Shown here: positions 1-11,545 of the stretch, one piece after another
Position numbering within the stretch: position 1 is the first letter of the stretch
Layout: each line of letters begins with the position of its first letter
Origin: Ashinkailepas kermadecensis
Taxonomy: Eukaryota; Arthropoda; Thecostraca; Neolepadidae
Direction of reading: 5' to 3'
Length of the DNA: 64,000 bases
NCBI GenBank assembly: GCA_034440615.1
Contig: JAOTOM010005094.1
Location: 708,001-772,000, forward strand
Program-made: the position numbers and the translations under genes
Notes under the pieces: model-generated
The model's database searches: none
Told to the model about the DNA's origin: nothing
Seen by the model: only the letters and a program-made list of their open reading frames with translations

Positions 1-115
1 CGGCCTGTCATCAGCTGTTATCTGGCGACAGCGGCGGCATCACTGACCGTCCGCCGGCATGTCATCAGCTGTTATCTGGGGACAGCGGTGATGTCACTGA
101 CGTCACTGACCGTCC
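1..115. repeat. Direct duplication, about 60 bp x 2
   Basis: Two near copies beginning with CATGTCATCAGCTGTTATCT (the first truncated at the window edge), each ending in ACTGACCGTCC. The array probably continues to the left of the window. Confidence 0.7.
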
Positions 116-1125
116 ATTGCTTATGGTACGTAAGTAATGTCTGCAGATGTCAGTTTTTCTCTCTCGCCGTCGCCGTTGACGGGTGTCAACGGTAATGACA
201 TCATCCGTAGCTTGACGATAACTATTCATAAATGTCACGTCACTGATCGGAATGCGGTGCTCACGTATGTGCGTGACAAATAAAATGTTTAGCTTTATTT
301 AGCGACTGGGAGATTCACTATGCGAACTCAGCGTATGGATCTAATCTGTGCGAATGCACCTCGTTGAAAGTATTAGCCGAGCAGAATTGTCGCTGCCTTT
401 CCTGGCTGGTTCAGCAGGCTGGCTACTGGTTCCAATACTTGATCAGCATACGGCGCACTGGAGGAACTAGGGGGAGAGTGCGGAGGCCAGGGGGCCATGC
501 TCTCCCCCAAACGGCCTGATGGGTGGCCAAGAGATTGCGTGCCCCCCCCCCTCCAAAAACAAAAAATGATGGAAACTATAAAATGTCATCAGGATATTAT
601 TTTTGCTGGCCCGTCGGCAGCTTGAGTTCCTTAAAGCAAAAGAAGCTGAATATGCATCGCCGTTGCCAGGCCTTCGTGGTTGGTGCGAGTCACATCAAGT
701 TTTTGTCCGATGTCTCCAAATTTTTGCTCGAAAAAGACGAAAAGTCCCGGGATGTAATTAACAGTGTAGGTGGTGGTAACTGTCCCGATGTGCCCCCTTC
801 CGTGGCGATGCCAATGTGAAAATGGAACGTTTTCTGAAATGAGATCAATAAAAGCTGATTATGTATATTCAGAACACTCCGTCAAGCACAGCCTCTTGTC
901 CCACCTCCACTGTATTAGTCCGATGTAACAGATACGCTTTGGAAATTAGTGTAGCTGTATTTTTATAGTTGCTGTTGAAAATAGCGAACAAGAGACAACG
1001 CTATTCGCCGCTGTTTCAACATTGTGGCCAGGTCTGGATGGGTAGCGTCGGGCCACTCAAAGTAGAGAAAGCTGGACTGTATAGCAGGGCTTGTCACTTG
1101 TCACAGAACACGGGCCTCCGGTGAT
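116..1125. other. No gene recognised
   Basis: Apart from a C-homopolymer near 542, I see no splice-flanked coding segment or repeat here. The short open frame at 523-819 has no coding character. Confidence 0.5.
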
Positions 1126-1266
1126 ATCTTGGTATCAGGCAATGAGAAGGCACCTAAGATGAAGACCCTTTCCAAAGCGTCCCGACGCATCACAGTGAAA
1201 CAAGCGATCTTGGAACATGCCTGCCAAACGAGCCTCATGCCGCCCTGCCGGGTCACGGGCTATACT

Positions 1267-1415
1267 CAGGTGGCGGGGCCGCCGACAGTGACCTATGCGT
1301 GCCGCATGGCGGGCGCCGCCAACAAAAAACAGCCGACACCGAACGACGCGCGCTTGGGAGGCAGCGTCGGCCTGTCACTCGCAGGCCTCGGGCACGCAGA
1401 CCACCTCAGGTTGTT
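1267..1415 (+). CDS. Possible exon (unidentified), plus strand
   Basis: A GC-rich open stretch after an AG at 1270 reads VAGPPTVTYACRMAGAAN on the plus strand, then RLGGSVGLSLAGLGHADHL, and ends at CTCAG/GTTGTT. Its last 42 bases are repeated four times, including the donor-like site. The minus strand of each repeat unit reads EVVCVPEACE and then a stop, which could instead be a lipid transfer protein C-terminus. I recognise no family on either strand. Confidence 0.25.
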
Positions 1416-1541
1416 GTCACTCGCAGGCCTCGGGCACGCAGACCACCTCAGGTTGTTGTCACTCGCAGGCCTCGGGCACGCAGACCACCTCAGGTTGTTG
1501 TCACTCGCAGGCCTCGGGCACGCAGACCACCTCAGGTTGTT
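1374..1541. repeat. 42-bp tandem repeat x 4
   Basis: Four nearly identical units containing GCAGGCCTCGGGCACGCAGA. The unit is a multiple of three, so three plus frames stay open. It includes a CTCAG/GT donor-like junction on the plus strand and a stop-containing Cys-rich reading on the minus strand. Confidence 0.9.
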
Positions 1542-1559
1542 TGTAATGTAATGGGATTG

Positions 1560-2880
1560 TTAGCAAACATTGTTAGCAAACGGAATGAATATCAATCGAA
1601 TCTTCACGATGTGTGAAATCCAACATGGCAACTTTTGATATATGAACGAATGGTAGATAGTTGTCATAATTGCCGGCCAGGTAACAGCACAGTTTTCCAT
1701 GGGAATGTCGTTTCGTTGCTGGAGCCGGCTGAATTCCATTTTTCTTGCAAAAACATTCTTCGCCATGTAGCCATTTACCATAGTAACAGCAAAAATTATC
1801 CGGGAAGCTCGGTTTTTCCACAAAAAGTTGGTGGCTGAGACGACCTACTGTGTAGATAGGTCGCTCGGCCTTCGGCCCCGCTCGCCATAAACATGACATT
1901 TTTACCATGGTTGGGAAATCACCCATGGAGAGGGTGGTTAAGAGCATGGAGGGCTGATAAGGCATGGGTAAGGCTGATAAATCCGATTGGGACCCGTCAT
2001 AGAGTCTCACGTTAAAAAAGTCTATAAATTTTAAGGCTCGAGGAAAGCTGAGAATTCCAATCAGGATGCTGAGGATCAGGAAGCTGAGAATTCCAAGCCT
2101 GGTTGCTTGGAACCCTACAACTGAACAGCAAAGTTTACTCCTACCGTTCCTCTCTCATAAGTGTTCACAATCGTCTGCACGAAAATATTTTCTGGAACCT
2201 AGATGTAATTTTGCGAAATGTGAGTATTCGCTTTTATAGAGAAGGTAGCGATGGCAGACAACGGTGAAAAAAAAACTTGCGAATTTGCAAAAGAAAGTCT
2301 TCAAAGACAACGGGATCGCAAAATCCAGCGGCAGATATCCAAGTTTAGTTTTCACAGCTCCTCGTCTGGAGAGCGGGGGACGGGGTTGGGTAGAGGTGGG
2401 CCGGCACCGAAAGATCCCCCCCCTCCTCGCCAAACCGGTGGGGTAGATCGGCCAGTGACGCGGCGCCACCATGGAGCGGCGGAGCGGGGACAAACAGTGG
2501 GCTATAGGGCTCCCGTGCGACAAACACATGATTAGTCAGCATGCCATTGTGGCAGAGACTGGTGGTGGATCAGCACGGCGTACAGCAACATCCAACTATG
2601 GTGCTCCAGCACAGCAACGGCCGCCACATTGTTACGTTGAACAATGAATGCGGGTATCACAGAAACAATACTGTGGTCGAAGTTCGCAAAAATAAATATT
2701 TAAAGAGCAAGTCCAATTCTGCGTGAAGGAAGCAGACGCGACACGCTGCAGCAAAGCAATGTTGAGGACCTAAATACGTGATGGTCGGGGCTGGCTCGGG
2801 TTGGGCCGCTCACAGCAATTGTTTCCATACAAAAGAGAGAAGATTCGCTCAGGCTTCACCCTGGCCCAAAGTGAATCGAT
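1560..2880. other. No gene recognised
   Basis: AT-rich sequence with short shadow frames on both strands. A GC-rich patch at 2370-2520 is open on both strands but lacks convincing splice sites. A short CAG/AAC-rich tract lies at 2570-2640. Confidence 0.45.
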
Positions 2881-3041
2881 CCGTTACGGTTGCCGGACGA
2901 AATTCCAGAGCAACCGAGCGGCAATGCTGACGTCACGTATGCGCTGCGGCACAGAGTGCAGCATAGCCGCTCCCGTCCCTTTTCTCCCCGGACGGCACCG
3001 CCCCAAACATCCGAGCCGCTCACTCAGCAGTAGGCGGCGCA

Positions 3042-3105
3042 AGCAAAACACCCGACCCGACCGGCGCCAGCAAAACACCCGACCCGACCGGCGCCAGCAG
3101 GCACG
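3042..3105. repeat. 26-bp tandem duplication
   Basis: Two copies containing CCCGACCCGACCGGCGCCAG plus a partial third, at the left edge of the uncertain exon at 3.13-3.29 kb. Confidence 0.8.
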
Positions 3106-3133
3106 ACCGCCCGAGAAGGCCTCTCAGACGTTG

Positions 3134-3287
3134 CGCAACAGACGCCAACCAGCTGGCAGCTGGCACCCCGGCACCTGCGCTGACGACCCATTGCCACAAC
3201 TGCGCCACAGTTGCCACCGTAGCCAGAGGGGAAACTGGTGCCGTTCTGTTACTGCGTCCGGGGTGCAAGGTCCACTCCATCACCGTG
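3134..3287 (-). CDS. Possible further exon (VWD remainder?), uncertain
   Basis: A GC-rich stretch with an open minus frame in phase with exon 26. It contains WVVSAGAGVPAASWLASVA followed by QRLRGLLGR, which loosely resembles the late VWD strand and Gly-Leu-Leu-Gly turn, but the expected cysteines are absent and the acceptor is poor. The plus strand is also open here and reads GAVLLRPGCKVHSITVTGG, so the strand is uncertain. The left end runs into a 26-bp tandem duplication (3042-3105). Edges are approximate. Confidence 0.25.
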
Positions 3288-3651
3288 ACCGGAGGGAGGG
3301 GTACGGCAGTGCGGAAGAGGGACAAGTGAGGAGGGGGCGACTTGCTAAGTAGAGAGGATGGATCAAGACGGTGGAGGGAGGGTCCACAGTGCTGTGGGAG
3401 GGTTCATAGCAGTGGGGACAGGGACAACAGTGGTGTGGTGGGTACGTAGCCCCACGAGGTGCCAGCCCCACTACCCCTGTGTTGCATGGAAGCATGTACG
3501 CCTTGTGCGGCATATACACAGCATCATAATGCACTTGCAGCATGAATCTCATGATCATATTACTGACAAGCAATGCTTCACACCACCTGAGGCAGGGTGA
3601 GACGCAACCCTTGCAAACCAGATCCGGACAGGAGCCGGGAGTAACACACAC

Positions 3652-3757
3652 CTGGAAGCCGTCTGGCCCGCCCAGCTGGATGGTGTGCTCCCCAGCGGTC
3701 ACGGTAATTGTCTTCCTGATGGGCCCACGACGCTTGAATGTCGCTTCGATGAAAAAC
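3652..3757 (-). CDS. Lipid transfer protein, exon 26: VWD domain continued
   Basis: 106 nt, starts with one base completing Arg and ends at a codon boundary. Acceptor CATTGCAG, donor TCCAG/GTGTGT. The peptide runs FFIEATFKRRGPIRKTITV, then TAGEHTIQLGGPDGFQ. This is the second beta block of a VWD domain, in the usual order after the Cys-Tyr-Leu-Leu block of exon 25. The rest of the domain, normally with a Gly-Leu-x-Gly turn and further Cys, should follow to the left but was not identified with confidence. Confidence 0.84.
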
Positions 3758-3768
3758 CTGCAATGGGG

Positions 3769-3914
3769 CCAACACGCCGCTCAGTGAGCGACGCCCGATG
3801 AAGAGTCGTGCAGCACGACTACAACGTTAAAACTAGGTCAGCCAACACGCCGCTCAGTGAGCGACGCCCGATGAAGAGTCGTGCAGCACGACTACAACGT
3901 TAAAACTAGGTCAA
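3769..3914. repeat. 73-bp direct repeat x 2 beside exon 26
   Basis: Two essentially identical copies start 12 bases upstream of the exon 26 acceptor. Each contains the perfect palindrome GTCGTGCAGCACGAC. Confidence 0.9.
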
Positions 3915-4056
3915 CCATTGGTTGGTTGGGCGCATGACTGGGGTTCAGCACAGCTGGCAAGAACTACGACCGTGCCCCGACGCTTCACGCTCATCATCGC
4001 CGCAGCCAAGCATATCACAACTGACAGTCAGTAATGGCAAAATCATCAATAGCACG

Positions 4057-4140
4057 AAAAGAAAGCGAGAGAGCGAGAGAGAGAGAGAAAAAAAAAAGAG
4101 AGAGAGAGAGAGAGGGGGAGAGAGGGAGAGAGAGAGAGAT

Positions 4141-4172
<32 letters not shown>

Positions 4173-4187
4173 GGAGAGAGGGAGAGC

Positions 4188-4245
<58 letters not shown>

Positions 4246-4278
4246 AGAGAGAGAGAGAGAGGGAGAGAGAGAGAAAAG

Positions 4279-4361
<83 letters not shown>

Positions 4362-4780
4362 GACAGCGACAGCGACAGCGACAAAGACAGAGACAGAGAC
4401 AGAGACAGACAGAGACAGAGACAGAGACAGAGACAGAGACAGAGACAGACAGAGACAGACAGAGACACAGAGACAGAGAGACAGAGAGACAGAGACAAAG
4501 ACAGAGACACAGAAACAGACACAGAAACAGACGCAGACAGAAACAGAAACAGAAACAGAAACAGAGACAGTGACAGAGAGAGAGAGAGGGCGAACAAAAG
4601 GGAGAAAGAGAGAACGAGAGCGAAAACGGGATAGAGCGCGAAAGAGACAGGAAGAGGGAGAATGGGAAGGAGAGAGGGAAAGAGAAAACAAACAGAAGAT
4701 CGATAGGTATAGATCAAGAGAAAAGAGACAGACGGAGAGAAAAACACATACAGAAAGATAGACGTGGTGACAGAGACAGG
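4057..4780. repeat. GA microsatellite grading into GACAGA repeat
   Basis: Nearly pure (GA)n at 4057-4356, then (GACAGA)n and (GACAGC)n to about 4570, then a decayed purine tract. The Arg/Glu-rich plus frame and Ser/Leu-rich minus frame here are artefacts of the repeat. Confidence 0.95.
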
Positions 4781-5210
4781 GGTCAGAGACAAATACAGTT
4801 AGATAACGCTCGAACGGCCCAGCACGATGGTACAATTTGGTTTATACTTTGTGATCCTGAAGGTAGAGAGGAAAATGTTGGGGAATCGAACATAGAGGGG
4901 ATGTTTTTCTTCAAAACTGTGGCATAAGAATCTCAGCTTGCACTGTTCAGTGAATCTTGATGACTTTACCACAAAACAGTTAATTGTTAAACAGCGCCAT
5001 CCAGCCTCCAAATGATAAATACCGAGGATAGTTTTCTGGAGATGATAATGTTCTGGATGACAAAATCTAGGAACAGTCTATTTTTCCAACTATGGATGGT
5101 ACTGGCCCAGTAAAAGCCAGCTAATCATTGTTGCGCCTTGGCCTTGGATTAGCCTGGCACAAGGCCGTTTGTCTGAACAACCAGCAAATTCACCCACTAA
5201 CCGGTAATGC

Positions 5211-5905
5211 TTTCACCGCCTCACCCGCCCTCTGTCCTACCCCACTCACCGCCTCACCCGCCCTCTGTCCTACCCCACTCACCGCCTCACCCGCCATATG
5301 TCCTACCCCACTCACCGTCTCACCCGCCTTCTGCCCTACCCCACTCACCGCCTCACCCGCCCTCTGTCCTACCCCACTCACCGCCTCACCCACATTTTGT
5401 CCTACCTAACTAACCGCCTCACCCGCACTCTGTCCTACCCCACTCACCGCCTCACCCGCCCTCTGTCCTACTCCACTCACCGCCTCACCCACATTCTGTC
5501 CTACCCCACTCACCGCCTCACCCATATTCTGTCCTACCCAACTCACCGCCTCACCCGCCCTCTGCCCTACCCCACTCACCGCCTCACCCATATTCTGTCC
5601 TACCCCACTCACCGCCTCACCCGCCCCCTGCCATACCCCACTCACCGCCTAACCCGCCATCTGCCCTACCCCACTCACCGCCTCACCCGCACTCTGTCCT
5701 ACCCCACTCACCGCCTCACCCACCTTCTGTCCTACCCCACTCACCGCCTCACCCGCCCTCTGTCCTACCCCACTCACCGCCTCACCCTCCCTATGCCCTA
5801 CCCCACTCACCGCCTCACCCGCCTTCTGCCCTACGCCACTCACCGCCTCACCCGCACTCTGTCCTACCCCACTCACCGCCTCACCCACCTTCTGTCCTAC
5901 TTGAC
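5211..5905. repeat. 33-bp tandem repeat x about 21
   Basis: Units contain CCTACCCCACTCACCGCCTC, with variation in the CCCTCTG block. The unit is divisible by three, so frames stay open on both strands; the Pro/Thr/Leu-rich and Gly/Glu/Val-rich open frames are not treated as genes. Confidence 0.95.
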
Positions 5906-7370
5906 CGACTTCTTCGCCCGCCCAGTACGTTGCCCTCTCACCTGCATTGCTACAACTTACCCTTTGTCTTGGCCTATCCTGTCCTCTGCCTTGCCTTTAT
6001 CTCTCTTTTACCTTGTCCTAGTTTGTTATATCCTCTATATGGCCCCATCACCTGATTTACTGTGCCCTTTGGCTTTCTGTGTCCCTGACTTGTCATGCTG
6101 TCTGTCTTGCCATAGTTTCTGCAATGACCTGTTTTCTCCCTCTCTGTCCATTCTTGATAATTGCTCTATCCTGTGTTTCCTGACTGCTACCTCAGTGATC
6201 CGGTATGGTAGTGAGAAAACGTCAGTAGTGCTGAGAAGGCACTTGTCAATTTCCGTGGAATTGGAACGTATTTCAATTTTAACATTACATTGACAGGGAA
6301 TTCGTAAATTATAATGTTGGTTGAAGAATGCTGTGCCTAAGTACACTTTGCCCCAGATATATAAGTAATGATATATATACTAATAAATGCGATCGAAATG
6401 CGAATTATTGCGTTCTTCCAGATCTAGCCCCGTATCAGGCCAATGAAGTGTTTTTTTTTCATTCCTGTACAGATGACGTGCTTTTTTCGATCCTGCGTGC
6501 AATTCTCTCCGAGTGCCAAGAAATAAGACTTTCGTGCTGCTTCACACAGCTACATGTCCTTGTTCTACATGTGTTTTTACTCCCAATGAGCATTCTTTTA
6601 CCGAAATAAATGTTCCCTTCAGTGAGAATTTAAAACAAATCGCATTGTTATACGGCATTACTTGTTGCTATGCTGCAGGCAAATAGGTAAAACTTACTCA
6701 GTGTCAGATAAGAAAATCATTTCCATCTGTGAGGAAGGCAAATGTAAAAAAGAAACTTGTCCGGTTTGGATAGCTACGGGATGAGCATGATTTCACAACT
6801 GTGCCATTCTCGAATTTCTTGCCAATTTTTATACCAAACCATCCACTTCATCGGGAAGGTATGACTGCGATTACATTGATAGTCAAGTCAACATTTTAAG
6901 ATAACGCAAATTCATCACTAGACACCACATTATTGCTTTAGACTACTTGGCAATCTTACCTGATATTCCGCCAAGTGATACGCCGTACAATGGTTGACTT
7001 CGCATAACTTGACATGAGCTCACCTGATCTTTTACATGACCTTGAAACATTTACATCCAATGAATGGTTGTGAACTGGTGGCTTCGGAGAGGCCATTCGC
7101 TGTATACTTCAAACCCCGACGACTATTAATATGCTAGTCATGGGGTCCAAGGAACATGCCGAGCGTTGCCGATGCACGAATGGGGCCCAAAAGAAAAAAA
7201 ATGGGGCTTTGGTAACAGCTTAGGCCCAAAATACAATATCCGAGATAGCTAGCGCGTTGTAAGATGTTCGAGGCGTCTTTTCCTTTTTCACCGAAAGCGT
7301 AGTGTTTTCTGATACTTCAAGGATACCATTCTCATTTTCTTAAGTTCTGGTGTACTCCAGCACGTGCACG
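5906..7370. other. Intron 25 sequence, nothing recognised
   Basis: AT-rich intronic sequence between exons 25 and 26 of the lipid transfer protein. No coding segment with matching splice sites was seen. Confidence 0.55.
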
Positions 7371-7535
7371 TTCAGGGTGAGGGAGGGGAGGGGAAATCAT
7401 GATAAGAGGAATTATCATCATCACCACCATCTTTTTTTTTAAACATTCGCAAGGGCAATGCGACAACACAACAACAATGCGTTGCTACATAGAATATCAG
7501 CCCAGCTCCGATTGCATCATCGCTCACAATATTAC

Positions 7536-7644
7536 CTGTCAGCCAGCAGGTCAGCGGCCAGTAGGTAGGTGCAGTCTGACTGGAAGGTGTACAGTTTGCC
7601 ATCAAACGTCACAAACGAGGACGATCCAGAGAGGACGGCGTGCC
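7536..7644 (-). CDS. Lipid transfer protein, exon 25: start of VWD domain
   Basis: 109 nt, starts with two bases completing Gly after exon 24 and ends with two bases. Acceptor CTGTTGCAG, donor GACAG/GTAATA. The peptide runs HAVLSGSSFVTFDGKLYTF, then QSDCTYLLAADLLAD. The pattern of a Phe-x-Thr-Phe-Asp-Gly strand, then Tyr-Thr-Phe, then Cys-x-Tyr-Leu-Leu is the classical opening of von Willebrand type D domains. In apolipophorin-type proteins this domain lies near the C-terminus, which sets the direction and position of the whole gene. Confidence 0.86.
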
Positions 7645-7654
7645 CTGCAACAGA

Positions 7655-7785
7655 ACAGGGACCAGTGATGTCAGGCTTCCAGTCACTACACAATAGTCTT
7701 GGGATCAGTCATGTCAGGCTTCCGGTCGCTACACAATAGTCTGGGGACCAGTGACGTCAGGCTTCCAGTCAATACACAATTCTGG
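7655..7785. repeat. 43-bp tandem repeat x 3
   Basis: Three copies with GTCAGGCTTCCAGTC and CTACACAATAGTCT, starting 11 bases upstream of the exon 25 acceptor. Confidence 0.85.
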
Positions 7786-7794
7786 AGATCATAC

Positions 7795-9215
7795 CGTATT
7801 ACTGTCACATACAACGCTCACGCCTGCGTCACATGGCGTGTTACTGTCACATACAGCGCTCACGCCTGCGTCACATAGCGTGTTGCTGTCACATACAGCG
7901 CTCACGCCTGCGTCACATAGCGTGTTGCTGTCACATACAGCGCTCACGCCTGCGTCACATAGCATGATGCTGTCACATACATCGCTCACGCCTGCGTCAC
8001 ATAGCGTGTTACTGTCACATACATCGCTCACGCCTGCGTCACATAGCGTGTTACTGTCACATACATCGCTCACGCCTGCGTCACATAGCGTGTTGCTGTC
8101 ACATACAGCGCTCACGCCTGCGTCACATAGCATGATGCTGTCACATACATCGCTCACGCCTGCGTCACATGGCGTGTTACTGTCACATACAGCGCTCACG
8201 CCTGCGTCACATAGCGTGTTGCTGTCACATACAGCGCTCACGCCTGCGTCACATAGCGTGTTGCTGTCACATACATCGCTCACGCCTACGTCACATAGCG
8301 TGTTGCTGTCACATACAGCGCTCACGCCTACGTCACATAGCGTGTTGCTGTCACATACAGCGCTCACGCCTGCGTCACATAGCGTGTTGCTGTCACATAC
8401 AGCGCTCACGCCTGCGTCACATAGCATGATGCTGTCACATACATCGCTCACGCCTGCGTCACATAGCGTGTTGCTGTCACATGCATCGCTCACGCCTACG
8501 TCACATAGCGTGTTGCTGTCACATACAGCGCTCACGCCTGCGTCACATGGCGTGTTACTGTCACATACATCGCTCACGCCTGCGTCACATAGCGTGTTGC
8601 TGTCACATACATCGCTCACGCCTGCGTCACATAGCGTGTTACTGTCACATGCATCGCTCACGCCCGCGTCACATAGCGTGTTGCTGTCACATACAGCGCT
8701 CACGCCCGCGTCACATAGCGTGTTGCTGTCACATACATCGCTCACGCCTACGTCACATAGCGTGTTGCTGTCACATACAGCGCTCACGCCTGCGTCACAT
8801 AGCGTGTTGCTGTCACATACATCGCTCACGCCTACGTCACATAGCGTGTTGCTGTCACATACAGCGCTCACGCCTGCGTCACATAGCGCTGCGTCACATA
8901 GCGTGTTACTGTCACATACAGCGCTCACGCCTGCGTCACATAGCGTTTTGCTGTCACATACAACGCTCACGCCTGCGTCACATGGCGTGTTACTGTCACA
9001 TACATCGCTCACGCCTACGTCACATAGCGTGTTGCTGTCACATACATCGCTCACGCCTACGTCACATAGCGCGCTACTGTTACATATAGCGCTCACGCCT
9101 GCCTCATACAGCGGTGCTACTGTGATATACTACGCTTACGCCTACGTCACACACGTGTAGCTGTGACACACAACATTCACACAGGCATCGTCACATACGG
9201 CACTACACCTACGTC
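7795..9215. repeat. 42-bp tandem repeat x about 33
   Basis: Units built on GCTGTCACATACAGCGCTCA then CGCCTGCGTCACATAGC. One unit at 8888 is truncated. Variants alternate (GTTGCT/GTTACT/ATGATGCT, GCG/TCG), which suggests higher-order duplication of blocks. The 14-residue periodic open frames on both strands are artefacts. Confidence 0.95.
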
Positions 9216-9570
9216 ACATGACGTGCCACCGTGACATACAGCACTCCCGCCGGCGTCACATGTGCCACTGTCACAGACAGCGCTCCCGCCTGAGATTCTT
9301 CGGTTAGACCGTTCAGACCGCTCAGGATTACGTCAATGTCGGAAAGCCTGACATTACATTGATTACAACCATGCGAAATGTGTAGAGTAGGAATACAGAG
9401 CTTACAGAAATATAAATTCATGTGTGCACTATGCCTAGCAAAACCTCTGAACGTGCTGCGCTTATAGGTTCAAAGTAGAGGGTGGTGGTGGTCGGTAGTG
9501 GTTGTGGCTCTACGGCGCACTCAGGAGGTGAGGCCGCATGGCGTCGCCTGCCTCTCATCCTGGCAGGAAG

Positions 9571-9655
9571 GGCGGGCACCACGAGAAATCGAACCCCTTA
9601 CCTCTGGCATGTCAGACACTCAGCTTAACCACCGAGCTACAGACGCCCCCGGTGG
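9571..9655 (-). mobile_element. tRNA-derived SINE fragment
   Basis: Read on the minus strand it has a box-A-like TAGCTCGGTGGTTAAG and a box-B GGTTCGATTTC, 45-50 bases apart as in tRNA genes, but the acceptor stem does not pair, so it is a tRNA-derived repeat, not a functional tRNA gene. It differs from the SINE family at 13.0 and 15.5 kb. Confidence 0.55.
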
Positions 9656-9904
9656 TGGCCGGCTGGAAGCGGTAGGGGGCGGCAAAGAAAGCGGTGGTGG
9701 TCGGCAAAGTAGGGGGCCAAGGTGAAGGTTGTGGTTTAGATAAAGATCGAGGTTACGGTAAGTTTGTAAAATAAACATCCTACTGCTGATGACAAGCGTA
9801 GGTGGCAGTCTTCGCCATGTACTATGGTCGTATGGTCGTGCATGTACTATGATCTAGAAAATATAAATAAGCCGTGGTCGTGGAACGCTAAATATTGCAG
9901 CCGA

Positions 9905-10345
9905 TAGACGGTAGCACTGCCAGTGGTCGGCTGGACCAGTGGCGTGGATAGGAGCACTGCCTGTAGTCGGCTGGACCAGTGGCGTGGATAGGAGCACTGC
10001 CTGTAGTCGGCTGGACCAGTGGCGTGGATAGGAGCACTGCCTGTAGTCGGCTGGACCAGTGGCGTGGATAGGAGCACTGCCTGTAGTCGGCTGGACCAGT
10101 GGCGTGGATAGGAGCACTGCCTGTAGTCGGCTGGACCAGTGGCGTGGATAGGAGCACTGCCTGTAAATCGGCTGACCAGTGGCGTGGATAGGAGCACTGC
10201 CTGTAGTCGGCTGGACCAGTGGCGTGGATAGGAGCACTGCCTGTAGTCGGCTGGACCAGTGGCGTGGATAGGAGCACTGCCTGTAGTCGGCTGGACCAGT
10301 GGCGTGGATAGGAGCATTGCCTGTAGTCGGCTGGACCAGTGGCGT
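9905..10345. repeat. 40-bp tandem repeat x 11
   Basis: Highly homogeneous units with GTAGTCGGCTGGACCAGTGG and CGTGGATAGGAGCACTGCCT. One unit (10164) has a small rearrangement. High identity suggests recent expansion. Confidence 0.95.
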
Positions 10346-11060
10346 GGAAAGAAAATTGAAGTTGGGAGAGGGAGGAAAAGCAGATAATGACCTCGACTTC
10401 GAAGAAAAACTTGTTATCCCTGGAACAGGGTGGGTGGGAACTTGCGCTGACCTTTGCGTTCGCCTGCAATTCTCGAAAGCCAACCAGGGGCGGGTGATTC
10501 GTCGCCACGACATTGGCTAATATCTCTTCCATCTTGTTAATCAGGCTTATGTATCCAGGTGCATAAAGAAATGCTACTGACTAGTCAATACTAGAGGTAA
10601 GCAATCATTATACTCCTGAAGCACAAACAACTCAAAATAGGTGGGCTCATATGGTCACGCCAAATTAATGTTTTTGTCATGTCTAGTGGAAAACTAGAAT
10701 TGCTTAATTGTTTAAGTAAAATGTATTTTGGTCGCTCTATAAGAGAAGCTAAAGCAGTGCTCCTCCGGTAAAAAAATGCAATCGTAGGGCTTTTCTTACC
10801 ACAGTTAATTTATGGTTCACGAAAGGCAAACTCGTATGCCAATTTGACGTGCATGCGTCTGAAGAGCCCGGGCTTTTCAGACGCCACATAGCGCGCAGGG
10901 GTGACTCAATGAAGAGCGCGCTGGTGTTGTATAATAACGATAAGCAGGTCGACAGTGCGCCAGAGCCGCACCGCATCGTTCCGCTGCAAATGTGGCGCGT
11001 GTCCCTGTGGTGCAGCTGCTGCTCAGGCCCGCCCGCCAGTCGGGACACTACCAACACAGG

Positions 11061-11130
11061 TCAGACAGTCTGTCCGAGACGGCACCGTCACGGGTCAGAC
11101 AGTCTGTCCGAGATGGCACCGTCACGCGGA
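11061..11130. repeat. 36-bp direct repeat x 2 upstream of the cupin start
   Basis: Two copies of GTCAGACAGTCTGTCCGAGA plus GGCACCGTCACG, within the presumed 5' flank or UTR of the cupin gene. Confidence 0.8.
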
Positions 11131-11148
11131 CCGACCAGAACACGCGCC

Positions 11149-11210
11149 CAGATATCCGCCCAGATATCCGCCCAGATATCCGCCCAGATATCCGCCCAGA
11201 TATCCGCCAT
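11149..11210. repeat. 12-bp repeat x 5 just upstream of the cupin ATG
   Basis: Five perfect copies of CGCCCAGATATC ending 14 bases before the ATG. It could lie in the promoter or 5' UTR; the GATATC core is palindromic. Function unknown. Confidence 0.85.
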
Positions 11211-11223
11211 ACCGGCTACAGAC

Positions 11224-11358
11224 ATGGCCGCGCTGCTGCCCCTGATGGTGATGATGCTGCTGCTGCTGCCGCAGCCCATAGTGTCCGCCGTGGCGTACAT
11301 CAGTGACCACGCCCAGCTGGATGACGTAGTGCGCGAACTGCAACGGCTCTCGGACAAG
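11224..11358 (+). CDS. Secreted Cupin_5/DUF985-type protein, exon 1 (start, signal peptide)
   Basis: 45 codons from ATG at 11224 (context GACATGG) to the donor CAAG/GTGGAC, ending in phase 0. The first residues, MAALLPLMVMMLLLLPQPI then VSAVA, form a clear signal peptide with a likely cleavage after Ala. The mature start YISDHAQLDDVVRELQRLS matches the helix that precedes the first strand in Cupin_5 proteins. The gene is nested in the intron between exons 24 and 25 of the lipid transfer protein, on the other strand. Five 12-bp repeats lie just upstream of the start, and a decayed copy of this exon lies 75 bp downstream. Confidence 0.72.
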
Positions 11359-11364
11359 GTGGAC

Positions 11365-11545
11365 GGCGGCATCGCCACACGGCGGCATCGCCACTGATGG
11401 CGGATGCGCTACGCTGCGGCATCGCCACACGGTCCGCCATCGCGCACATCAGCGACCATCGCCACAGGCTGGATCGACGTAGTGCGCGATCACCACACGG
11501 CGGCATCGCCACACGGCGGCATCGCCACACGGCGGCATGTGTTCG
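11365..11545. repeat. CGGCATCGCCACA repeats with a decayed copy of cupin exon 1
   Basis: Several copies of CGGCATCGCCACACGG follow the exon 1 donor. Within them 11432-11490 matches exon 1 at 11283-11340 (GTCCGCC, ACATCAG-GACCA, GCTGGAT, CGACGTAGTGCGCGA), with substitutions and small gaps that break the frame. Confidence 0.75.

Noticed and set aside
3922..4835. Arg/Glu-rich and Ser/Leu-rich proteins
   Set aside because: Pure (GA)n and (GACAGA)n microsatellite translation.
7751..9160. 469-codon repetitive frame (plus) and 435-codon frame (minus)
   Set aside because: The 42-bp unit keeps all codons periodic; both strands are open, with no start or splice context.
9571..9655. Functional tRNA gene
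   Set aside because: Box A and box B are present but the acceptor stem does not pair; it is a SINE fragment.
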